From assembly GCA_965262705.1 (NCBI GenBank), contig OZ253556.1:1240001-1304000 (forward strand): a stretch of DNA of 64,000 nt, given 5' to 3'. The notes beneath the pieces are model-generated. The model was not told the DNA's origin. It worked only from the letters and a program-made list of their open reading frames with translations, and searched no databases. Position numbers and translations under genes: made by a program. The DNA is from UJ101 sp965262705 (GTDB lineage Bacteria; Bacteroidota; Bacteroidia; Flavobacteriales; UJ101). The first letter of the stretch is position 1; each line of letters begins with the position of its first letter. Positions 20,005 to 26,944 of this stretch are shown here, piece after piece.

Positions 20005-20170
20005 AGATTTAAGTTATAAATAGTTTTTTTAGTGGTTTAATGAAATAATAATCCGTCATTAAAATTGCGTATTAATTTCCAGTGCAATTTTAGTAAGATT
20101 TTACCCATCTTTTATTAAGTCAATATTAAATTTGTGTTTCCTTTGTGTTAAATAATGTGTGTTAAATATT

Positions 20171-20334
20171 GAGACCGTTGCAAAAAGCACTTTAGCAAAA
20201 AAATGCAACGCCGGATAAAAATTAAACCCCGGAGCAACCTTTGGGTTGTGAGGATTTTAATTTTTTGAGAAGGAAGCAGTTTGAAGTTAGATGCTTTCTT
20301 TTTCATACTTTTTTATATATTCTGCAACGGTCTC
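20171..20334. mobile_element. MITE copy upstream of the first susC gene
   Basis: 164 bp with intact ends GAGACCGTTGCA and TGCAACGGTCTC. It is nearly identical to 14982-15145. The flanks are AT-rich (AATATT on both sides, not aligned as an exact duplication). The stretch 20005-20170 before it is AT-rich; no gene or clear promoter was seen in it. Confidence 0.93.
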
Positions 20335-20416
20335 ATAATATTATAAACTCAATAATTGATGTAGTACACAGTTAAAAATGATATTTTAGCTGTCTTATTT
20401 CAAAAAACTTCTGCAC

Positions 20417-21505
20417 ATGAAATTAAAATTTAGTTCTGTTATTATTTTAGGCGCACTATTTTTAGGAATACACGCGTATGCTCAAAATAACAATAAGCCT
20501 ATCAATCAGTTACAAGTAATAGGCTCTCACAATAGTTATAAAAATGCCATTCCCTCTAAGTTGTTTGATTATCTGGTCAAAAAAGATACTACAGGAGGAA
20601 TATATCATTTACAATACGAGCATATTCCTATGATGGCGCAGTTAGACATGGGGTTGCGAAACCTTGAAATGGATGCATACGCAGATGTAAAAGGAGGTTT
20701 ATATGCCCATCCTAAAGGACTGGAACTCGTAAAAGATCAGCCGCCATACGATCCTGACGGAAAAATGAATCAGCCCGGCTTTAAAATGTTGCACGTTTTA
20801 GATATTGATTTTAGAGGCCAATACTATCTTCTATCAGAGGGGTTAACTGATCTTAAGAAATGGTCAGAAGCCCATCCGAAGCATGAACCGATATTTATTA
20901 CCTTAGAGCCCAAAGACGGTAATGCCAATGAGTTTGGTACTCAGCCAGAGTCTTATACCCCAGAAATATTTGACAAATTGGATACCGCACTTCTTGATTA
21001 TTTAGGTAGAGAACGGATCATTACCCCCGATGATATAAAAGGGCATTATAATACATTAGAAGAAGCCGTATTACACCAAAATTGGCCTACCTTAGGACAA
21101 GCACGAGGAAAGTTTTTATTTATTTTAGACACTAAAGGTAAAAAGAAGAAAATGTATGCTAAAAATCATCCTTCGTTAAAAGGTAGAACGCTTTTTATTA
21201 ATGCTGAAGAAGGAACACCAGAGGCTGCGGTTATGATTATAAATAACCCTAAAGACGACCGAATTCCTAAATTAGTCAAGAAAGGATATCTTATTCGTAC
21301 AAGAGCTGATGCTAATACTAAAGAGGCAAGAACCAATGATTACAGCCGCTTTGAAGCAGCTAAAAAATCAGGGGCTCAAATTATCACGACCGACTATTAT
21401 TTACCCAGCCAACTATTTAACTCAGACTATCATATCTATTTTTATGACGGACGTTTTATAAGGGATAATCCGATTAACGGGGATAGAACTTCACGGAATA
21501 AATAA
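20417..21505 (+). CDS. Secreted phosphoinositide phospholipase C-like protein (Ca2+-dependent type)
   Basis: Probably cleaves a phosphodiester such as phosphatidylinositol; activity is inferred only. The signal peptide MKLKFSSVIILGALFLGIHAYAQ points to export. The fold is the PI-PLC TIM barrel: GSHNSYK gives a first candidate catalytic His (H38), LRNLEMDAY holds candidate metal ligands (E84, D86), and HVLDIDFRG (H126) may be the second His. Later segments KFLFILDTKG, RTRADANTKEARTNDYSRFEAAKKSGAQIITTDYY are typical of the family. It is a single gene with 362 residues. Bacterial members exist in free-living species too, so this alone does not show pathogenicity. Confidence 0.88.
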   Translation: MKLKFSSVIILGALFLGIHAYAQNNNKPINQLQVIGSHNSYKNAIPSKLFDYLVKKDTTGGIYHLQYEHIPMMAQLDMGLRNLEMDAYADVKGGLYAHPKGLELVKDQPPYDPDGKMNQPGFKMLHVLDIDFRGQYYLLSEGLTDLKKWSEAHPKHEPIFITLEPKDGNANEFGTQPESYTPEIFDKLDTALLDYLGRERIITPDDIKGHYNTLEEAVLHQNWPTLGQARGKFLFILDTKGKKKKMYAKNHPSLKGRTLFINAEEGTPEAAVMIINNPKDDRIPKLVKKGYLIRTRADANTKEARTNDYSRFEAAKKSGAQIITTDYYLPSQLFNSDYHIYFYDGRFIRDNPINGDRTSRNK

Positions 21506-21511
21506 AAAAAT

Positions 21512-21697
21512 GATACCGTTACAGAATATATAAAAAAGTATGAAAAAGAAAACATCTAACTTCAAACTGCTTCCTTCTCAAAAAATTAAAATCCTCCACA
21601 CCCAAAAGGTTGCTCCGGCATTTAATTTTAGCTTACGCTGACTTGCAGTTCCTCGGGCGTTGCATTTTTTTGTTAGCGTGCTTTTTGCAACGGTCTC
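21512..21697. mobile_element. MITE copy between the phospholipase gene and the aromatic operon
   Basis: The left end has decayed (GATACCGTTACAG); the right end is intact (TTTTTGCAACGGTCTC). It carries an inserted AGCTTACGCTGACTTGCAGTTC module near 21625. Its right end lies 18 bp before the promoter box of the leader peptide. Confidence 0.88.
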
Positions 21698-21715
21698 AAA
21701 TTTAATTTTAATGAT

Positions 21716-21723
21716 TATATTTG
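21716..21723 (+). promoter_or_regulatory. Candidate -7 promoter box TATATTTG of the aromatic operon
   Basis: Exact match to TAnnTTTG. The leader ATG follows 7 bp later, so the transcript would begin at or very near the start codon, making the leader peptide mRNA nearly leaderless. No good -33 TTTG at standard spacing was found. Confidence 0.55.
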
Positions 21724-21730
21724 CGGTTCA

Positions 21731-21781
21731 ATGGGACTATTGAATTTATATACACGTTTTTACTTCTACTTTTATCCTTAA
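21731..21781 (+). CDS. Phe/Tyr-rich attenuator leader peptide
   Basis: A 16-codon ORF reads MGLLNLYTRFYFYFYP. Six alternating Phe and Tyr codons lie at positions 10-15, and Tyr is also at 7. It stands between a promoter box and a set of competing hairpins, upstream of three aromatic amino-acid genes. This is the layout of pheA-type leader peptides in other bacteria. When charged Phe-tRNA or Tyr-tRNA is scarce, the ribosome would stall over these codons and change RNA folding downstream. Peptide function is inferred from content and position; no homologue is known to me. Confidence 0.88.
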   Translation: MGLLNLYTRFYFYFYP

Positions 21782-21834
21782 GGTAAGAGGTAAGTTTGTA
21801 TATAATTAGCCGATATAAGTAAAAACTGAACCTC
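21768..21834 (+). promoter_or_regulatory. Attenuator: protector (1:2) and antiterminator (2:3) helices
   Basis: Segment 1 (ACTTTTATCC, 21768-21777, within the Phe/Tyr codons) can pair with segment 2 (GGTAAGAGGT, 21782-21791), with a 2-nt internal mismatch. Segment 2 (GAGGT, 21787-21791, and GTTT, 21794-21797) can instead pair with segment 3 (AAAC, 21823-21826, and ACCTC, 21830-21834). Segment 3 is also the 5' arm of the terminator. A stalled ribosome would block segment 1, free segment 2 and favour read-through. Pairings were found by eye; energies were not computed. Confidence 0.75.
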
Positions 21835-21858
21835 TTGATAGAATCAAGGGGTTTTTTT
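21831..21858 (+). terminator. Attenuator terminator of the aromatic operon
   Basis: CCTCTTGAT (21831-21839) pairs over all 9 positions (one G-U) with ATCAAGGGG (21843-21851) across a 3-nt loop, followed by seven T. It lies between the leader peptide and the first structural gene, 68 bp before that gene's start, so it must be conditional. Confidence 0.9.
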
Positions 21859-21926
21859 ATGGAATTTAATAATCCTAATTTGATAACAAACAAGAATTTA
21901 GTACAAATAAACAATAAGAGAACAGA

Positions 21927-23084
21927 ATGATAAAAGGAGCAAATCGTTTAGAAGACATAAAGGAATACTACTTTTCAGTCAAATTAAAAGAAGTGAAGCA
22001 ACGAAATGAAGCAGGGGAAGGTATTATCAATCTGGGGATTGGCAATCCCGATCTTTTGCCGCCTGATGGCGTGGTAAGCACACTTCAGAAAAGCGCTGAA
22101 GAGTTGATGGCAAATTGCTATCAATCTTACATCGGGACAGATGCGTTACGCAAAGAAATGTCAAATTGGTATGCAAAGTGTTTTAAAGTAGACTTAAAAT
22201 CAGAAACCGAAATTCTTCCTCTTCTCGGTTCAAAAGAAGGCATTATGCATATTAGCATGGCGTTTTTAAATAGTGGAGATAAGGTGTTAATTCCGAATCC
22301 GGGCTATCCCGCTTATAAAGCGGTTAGTCATCTAATGGGGGCACAGGGGATTTATTACGATTTAACCGAAAAAAATCATTGGCTGCCCTCTATTGATCAG
22401 CTGCGAGAGCTGCCGTTAAATGAAATTAAAATCATGTGGATCAATTATCCTAATATGCCAACGGGCAGACGTGGAAGTCGAAGTGTTATAGAGAAATTAA
22501 TTGAATTAGCCATTGAAAATCAATTTATGATTGTTAATGACAATCCGTATAGCTTTATTTTAAATGAGGATTCCATGAGTATTTTACAATTCAAAGGAGC
22601 GAAGCAATGTGGGTTGGAATTAAATTCGCTTAGTAAGTTATACAACATGGCTGGCTGGCGTGTAGGAATGGTTTCGGGAAGGCAGGAATATGTTGCTGCG
22701 ATATTAAAGGTAAAAAGCAATATGGACTCGGGCATGTACTTCCCGATTCAAATGGCAGCTATTCAAGCCCTTCGGCATGAAGAAAACGGGTTTAAATCGT
22801 TAAATGAAATCTATAGAAAAAGAAGGAATATCGTATGGAAAATATGTGATAAGTTAAAATTAACGTATCATAAAAAGGCGGTAGGATTGTTCGTTTGGGC
22901 AAAGATTCAAAATGGACAAGACAGTATTTCGTGGTGCGAAGAAAAATTGAATAAAAGTAAAGTTTTCATTACCCCGGGTAAGATATTTGGCAGTAATGGA
23001 GAAGGCTACGTACGTATTTCACTTTGTTCGCCGGTACCGCTTTTAGAAGAGGCGTTTCATCGATTAAAAAATGATGCAAGATGA
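21927..23084 (+). CDS. PLP-dependent aminotransferase, class I/II (aromatic biosynthesis)
   Basis: Probably the transaminase that forms tyrosine or phenylalanine from the keto acids; inferred from the operon, as the fold is shared with aspartate and LL-DAP aminotransferases. At 385 residues it is full length. The PLP-binding lysine is K237 in ELNSLSKLYNMAGWRVGM. NDNPYSF (204-210) holds the Asp and Tyr that contact the cofactor, NYPNMPTG is the Asn-Pro loop, and a C-terminal GYVRISL carries the carboxylate-binding Arg. Its stop overlaps the tyrA start by 4 bp (ATGA), so translation is likely coupled. In relatives a prephenate dehydratase gene often precedes this one; it is absent here. Confidence 0.9.
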   Translation: MIKGANRLEDIKEYYFSVKLKEVKQRNEAGEGIINLGIGNPDLLPPDGVVSTLQKSAEELMANCYQSYIGTDALRKEMSNWYAKCFKVDLKSETEILPLLGSKEGIMHISMAFLNSGDKVLIPNPGYPAYKAVSHLMGAQGIYYDLTEKNHWLPSIDQLRELPLNEIKIMWINYPNMPTGRRGSRSVIEKLIELAIENQFMIVNDNPYSFILNEDSMSILQFKGAKQCGLELNSLSKLYNMAGWRVGMVSGRQEYVAAILKVKSNMDSGMYFPIQMAAIQALRHEENGFKSLNEIYRKRRNIVWKICDKLKLTYHKKAVGLFVWAKIQNGQDSISWCEEKLNKSKVFITPGKIFGSNGEGYVRISLCSPVPLLEEAFHRLKNDAR

Positions 23085-23929
23085 AAATAGCGATTATAGG
23101 CTTGGGATTAATGGGTGGCTCAATGGCGTTAGCCTTACGGCGCAATAGCTTTGGCAAAGTATTTTGGGGGATGGATAATTCTTCAGAAAATGCACAAAAA
23201 GCACTTGATTTGCATATAGTAGATGAAATCATTTCCATAGAGGAAGTAAATGAAGCCGACCTCGTTATTTTAGCAACGCCAGTTGATGTGATTAAAAAAC
23301 TTTTAACCACGGTCTTAGATAAAATCAGCCATAGTACGTATGTAACGGATTTAGGCTCTACTAAAAAGATATGCTGCGAGGGAATAAGAAATCATCCTAA
23401 AAGAAGCCAATACATTGCTGCACACCCGATGGCAGGAACTGAAAATTCAGGTCCTCAGGCTGCTTTTGCCGAATTATTTTTAAATAAAGTAGCCGTAATT
23501 TGTGAAGAAGAATTGAGTGATAAAGAAGGGGTAAGGTTGATTGAAAAAATGTATGCCTCACTTTGGATGCGGGTCATTAAAATGAGTGCCAAGGAGCATG
23601 ACCAGCACTTAGCATACGTTTCTCATTTGTCGCATTTAACTTCCTTTGCTTTGGGGAGTACCGTGTTGAAGATTGAACGAGATGAAAGGCGTATTTTTGA
23701 TATGGCAAGCACAGGCTTTGCTTCAACCGTACGCTTGGCAAAAAGTTCCCCCGAAATGTGGGCGCCCATTTTCGAGCATAACCGGGAGAATCTATTATAC
23801 GCGTTAAATGCTTATACGGATAATTTAAAAGAGATTCAAAAAATGTTAGAGAAAAAGGAATTTAAAAACATAAAAGCGTACATGAAAAAAACCAATGAGA
23901 TTCGTAGAACATTAGGAAAAATGGATTAA
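23081..23929 (+). CDS. tyrA: Prephenate dehydrogenase
   Basis: Oxidises and decarboxylates prephenate to 4-hydroxyphenylpyruvate, the precursor of tyrosine, with NAD(P). It has 282 residues. The N-terminal Rossmann loop is GLGLMGGS (7-14). ATPVDVIKKLL and VTDLGSTKK belong to the dinucleotide domain. AAHPMAGTENSGPQAA holds the His-Pro-Met-x-Gly signature of the substrate site, and SHLSHLTSFALGS and FASTVRLAKSSPEMWAPI are in the helical dimer domain. It has no ACT domain, so regulation would come from the attenuator. The next gene follows after a MITE. Confidence 0.96.
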   Translation: MKIAIIGLGLMGGSMALALRRNSFGKVFWGMDNSSENAQKALDLHIVDEIISIEEVNEADLVILATPVDVIKKLLTTVLDKISHSTYVTDLGSTKKICCEGIRNHPKRSQYIAAHPMAGTENSGPQAAFAELFLNKVAVICEEELSDKEGVRLIEKMYASLWMRVIKMSAKEHDQHLAYVSHLSHLTSFALGSTVLKIERDERRIFDMASTGFASTVRLAKSSPEMWAPIFEHNRENLLYALNAYTDNLKEIQKMLEKKEFKNIKAYMKKTNEIRRTLGKMD

Positions 23930-23942
23930 AAATTCACAAGAT

Positions 23943-24107
23943 AAGACCGTTGCAGAACACATAAAAAAGCATGAAAAAGAAAGCATCTAACTTCAAACGG
24001 CTTCCTTATCAAAAAATTAAAATCCTCCACACCCAAAAGGTTGCTCCGGCGTTTAATTTTTATCGGGCGTTGCATTTTTTTGTTAGCGTGCTTTTTGCAG
24101 CGGTCTT
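23943..24107. mobile_element. MITE copy inside the aromatic operon, target duplication AAGAT
   Basis: 165 bp, with ends AAGACCGTTGCA and GCAGCGGTCTT; both outer bases are A/T here instead of G/C, so the two ends changed together. AAGAT is repeated exactly at 23938-23942 and 24108-24112. It separates tyrA from the DAHP synthase gene. Confidence 0.94.
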
Positions 24108-24142
24108 AAGATGTTATACATTATAACTTAAATACTAAAAAA

Positions 24143-25258
24143 ATGAAAATACTAAAAAGAGAGCAAGAATGGGCAAAAGCCTTTGGGCAACCTATTGTAA
24201 TTGCAGGCCCTTGTTCAGCAGAGAGTGAGGAGCAAATGCTGGAAACCGCTCGTCGGATGGATAAGAAGTATGTAAATGTTTTTCGTGCCGGGATATGGAA
24301 ACCTAGAACCAAACCCGGATCATTTGAAGGTGTCGGGGCTATCGGATTAAAATGGCTGAACAAAGTAAAAGAAGAGACCGGGTTGAAAACAGCAACAGAA
24401 ATTGCCAATGCACAACATGCCAAACTTGCTTTGGCACATGATATTGATTATTTGTGGATTGGCGCGCGCTCAACAGTCAGTCCTTTTATTGTTCAGGAAA
24501 TTGCAGAAGCGGTACAAGGAACGGATAAACCTATAATCGTTAAAAATCCTGTTAATCCCGATTTGGAACTGTGGATCGGCGCCTTAGAACGCCTAGCTTC
24601 TAAGGGGATTAAGAATCTGGGAACAATACACCGCGGATTTTCAACGTATAAAAAAACAAAATATCGTAATAAGCCCAAATGGCAAATCGCATTAGAGTTT
24701 AAAAAAAGGCTTCCCAATATTCCTATGCTGATTGACCCCTCTCATATTGCCGGAGATCAAGCGTTAATTTATGAAATATCCCAGCAGGCATTTGATTTAG
24801 AATATGATGGAATAATGGTTGAGAGTCATCCTAATCCGGGTAAGGCATGGACTGATGCCAAGCAGCAAGTAACGCCCGAACGTTTATTAGAGATTATTAA
24901 ATCCATTGAGTTGAGAAGAAAAAACAGCGATAACCTAACTTATCAGACTGCCTTAAAAACGCTGCGTTATGAGATTGATGAATTAGACCAGGGATTGTTG
25001 GAAGGGTTGGTACACCGGATGAAAATTTCAGAACAAATTGGTCTTCTGAAAAAACAAAATAATGTGGCAATATATCAACCGAATCGGTGGGATAATTTAC
25101 TACGAAAAGCTAAAACTGACGGTGAAAAATCAGGACTTTCTGTTGAGATGATTGAACAGATTTATAAGGCAATTCATCAGGCTTCCATTGATATTCAAAG
25201 TAATATTATGTTGGAGAAAAAGAGGGAAGAAATAAAGAGACCGTTGCAGAACACATAA
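24143..25258 (+). CDS. aroF: Bifunctional DAHP synthase / chorismate mutase
   Basis: The N-terminal domain (about 1-265) makes DAHP from phosphoenolpyruvate and erythrose 4-phosphate, the entry to the shikimate pathway; it is of the KDO8P-synthase-like type (AGPCSAES 21-28, FRAGIWKPRTKPGSFEG, IDPSHIAGDQ). The C-terminal domain (about 275-355; LRYEIDELDQGLLEGLVHRMKISEQIGLLKK) is an AroQ-type chorismate mutase, which may also serve as the feedback-sensing domain, as in related fusions. The last residues RPLQNT and the stop codon come from a MITE inserted at the 3' end. The sequence past the MITE (ATAAAGTGA) shows that the original protein ended in Glu-Glu-Ile-Lys-stop. Confidence 0.96.
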   Translation: MKILKREQEWAKAFGQPIVIAGPCSAESEEQMLETARRMDKKYVNVFRAGIWKPRTKPGSFEGVGAIGLKWLNKVKEETGLKTATEIANAQHAKLALAHDIDYLWIGARSTVSPFIVQEIAEAVQGTDKPIIVKNPVNPDLELWIGALERLASKGIKNLGTIHRGFSTYKKTKYRNKPKWQIALEFKKRLPNIPMLIDPSHIAGDQALIYEISQQAFDLEYDGIMVESHPNPGKAWTDAKQQVTPERLLEIIKSIELRRKNSDNLTYQTALKTLRYEIDELDQGLLEGLVHRMKISEQIGLLKKQNNVAIYQPNRWDNLLRKAKTDGEKSGLSVEMIEQIYKAIHQASIDIQSNIMLEKKREEIKRPLQNT

Positions 25259-25401
25259 AAAAGTATGAAAAAAAAAGCATCTAACTTCAAACTGCTTTCT
25301 TCTCAAAAAATTAAAATCCTCCACACCCAAAAGGTTGCTCCGGTGTTTAATTTTTATCGGGCGTTGCATTTTTTTGTTAGCGTGCTTTTTGCAACGGTCT
25401 C
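25237..25401. mobile_element. MITE copy overlapping the aroF stop, target duplication ATAAA
   Basis: 165 bp with intact ends GAGACCGTTGCA and TGCAACGGTCTC. ATAAA is repeated exactly at 25232-25236 and 25402-25406. Its first 22 bp supply six new codons and a TAA stop to the DAHP synthase/chorismate mutase gene. Confidence 0.95.
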
Positions 25402-25496
25402 ATAAAGTGAAACTTTTAGCTTGTACTGAATCTATCTAACGCTGAATTTCAGGTGCTAAAAAACCTTTGCAGAGGTTTCAATACCATTGCAAAATA

Positions 25497-25590
25497 GGAG
25501 ACCGTTGCAGAACACATAAAAAAGTATGAAAAAGAAAGCGTTTAGCCTGCGCGGACTTACCTTTGCAAAAAGCACTTTAGCAAAAAATAG
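25497..25590. repeat. Deleted MITE copy at the 3' end of the HAD gene
   Basis: It begins GAGACCGTTGCAGAACAC (from about 25499), jumps through a GCGCGGACTTACC module and ends in the interior sequence GCAAAAAGCACTTTAGCAAAAAA. That last part forms the final codons and stop of the converging HAD gene. No second outer end is left. Confidence 0.8.
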
Positions 25591-26206
25591 ACAATAAATC
25601 AGGAAACTTGGAAATTACAAAATTAAAAGTCTGTGCATCCCCAAATCCGTATTGAGCAAAAACAAAAGGAATTTTATTCCCTCTTGCTGCCTTGCTGTCT
25701 CCATCCGTATCGCCGATATAAGCAGTTTGTTTGATATGATTTCTATTGATTAATAGCTCGATGTTTTTCATTTTGTTCATTTGAGTTCTTCCAGCAGACT
25801 CATAATCTAAAAATATATTTTTAAGCTGGCAATGTTCTAAAAAAAATTCTATATATCCATCCTGACAATTGCTGACGATGAATAAATCATAACATTTCTT
25901 TAGTTCAAGCAAAGTACTTTTTACCCCCGTATATAGTTTGCCCCCTTCGGTTTTTAATTTTTGTTCTTCTTCTGAGATTAATAACGAATGGAATTTAGCC
26001 GCTTCCTTCTCACTGATATTTAATAAATTAGAAATCATCTCAGTTTGCTCCATCCCGACATATTGGGTAAATTTCTCAAAAGGAATCTCCTCATATCCGT
26101 TTTCTGTAAATACAGTATTCCATGCCTTTAATACCGTAGCTCGAGCGTCCCATAAGGTTCCGTCCAAATCAAATATTAAACTTGTTATTTTATTTTTTAT
26201 CTTCAT
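25577..26206 (-). CDS. HAD-superfamily phosphatase, phosphoglycolate-phosphatase-like
   Basis: A cytoplasmic hydrolase of small phosphate esters; the substrate is unknown. The nucleophile motif is DLDGT (Asp13, Asp15 from the start at 26206). The cap domain follows (YVGMEQTEMISNLLN), with motif II in FIVSNCQDG and motif III/IV in YIGDTDGDSKAARGNKIP. It has 209 residues. A longer frame reaches 26254, but the extra 16 residues look non-native and MKIKNKITSLIFDLDGT is a typical start. The last residues (Ile-Phe-Cys-stop) are encoded by MITE sequence, so the original C-terminus has been replaced or shortened. It is the last gene of a possible three-gene run with the YdcF-like and FAD genes upstream. 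Confidence 0.88.
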   Translation of the reverse strand: MKIKNKITSLIFDLDGTLWDARATVLKAWNTVFTENGYEEIPFEKFTQYVGMEQTEMISNLLNISEKEAAKFHSLLISEEEQKLKTEGGKLYTGVKSTLLELKKCYDLFIVSNCQDGYIEFFLEHCQLKNIFLDYESAGRTQMNKMKNIELLINRNHIKQTAYIGDTDGDSKAARGNKIPFVFAQYGFGDAQTFNFVISKFPDLLSIFC

Positions 26207-26266
26207 TTTAAAACAATTTTGTTGCTCATATACCATACTAAAAAAAGACAGCAAGCGATAGACTTT

Positions 26267-26923
26267 TTATAGCGTATTTTCTATTTTATCTATCCATCTT
26301 GTCATTTGTTCTGTTAATGGAAAATCTCCTCGCTTTCCATAGGTTTTAATTCTTAAATATTCCCCCCAAAGAATTGATATTCCTTCTTCACTTTTCCACC
26401 AGTTATCTTGTTGGATTAAAATCTTGTTTTGGCTGTAAATATCGTACGGAAAACTATATATCCTATTTTTAAACACTTTTCTTAGGGTTTGCACGCTCCT
26501 TCTTGATGCGTAGGAATGTGATACACAGATAATTGAATCTACATTCAAAAAGTTAAAAACATGAATTGAATTATTTACATTTTCCAGATTATTTTTTGAT
26601 TCGCTTTCCAAATAAAAATTTACGTTCTTAAATCTTTTGACAGCTATATTTTCATAGACTATCCTACTCTCGGGCAATTCCTCATATTTAGATTCATCAT
26701 AATCGGCAATTCCTCCAGTAATTAAAACTTTATCAGCATAATTATTTAACAATAGGTCTTCTATATGCTTAGCAGCTTTTTTATGAAACACATTCGTTCC
26801 AAACATAAAAATCAAATTCGAGGGTTTAACTACATCTAATTTAAAGCAGAGTTGGGTTAAATAATTAATCGTTTTATGACTTATTGCCGGAATTATCGGT
26901 TTTTTATCTATTTCTCTTTTCAT
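26267..26923 (-). CDS. YdcF-like (DUF218/ElyC family) protein
   Basis: A 218-residue protein with the DUF218 pattern: IFMFGTNVFHKKAAKHIEDLLL, then VLITGGIADY, a Glu-rich ESESKNNLENVNNSI stretch and ICVSHSYASRRSVQTLRKVF. Some family members act in envelope polysaccharide metabolism, but the biochemical role is unclear. No membrane helix is present, so unlike SanA or ElyC it looks cytoplasmic. It lies 21 bp after the broken FAD/NAD(P) gene and 60 bp before the HAD gene, on the same strand. The region looks more AT-rich than the rest of the window and may have been acquired by transfer. Confidence 0.8.
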   Translation of the reverse strand: MKREIDKKPIIPAISHKTINYLTQLCFKLDVVKPSNLIFMFGTNVFHKKAAKHIEDLLLNNYADKVLITGGIADYDESKYEELPESRIVYENIAVKRFKNVNFYLESESKNNLENVNNSIHVFNFLNVDSIICVSHSYASRRSVQTLRKVFKNRIYSFPYDIYSQNKILIQQDNWWKSEEGISILWGEYLRIKTYGKRGDFPLTEQMTRWIDKIENTL

Positions 26924-26944
26924 TTTGATCTTAAAAGAATATTT

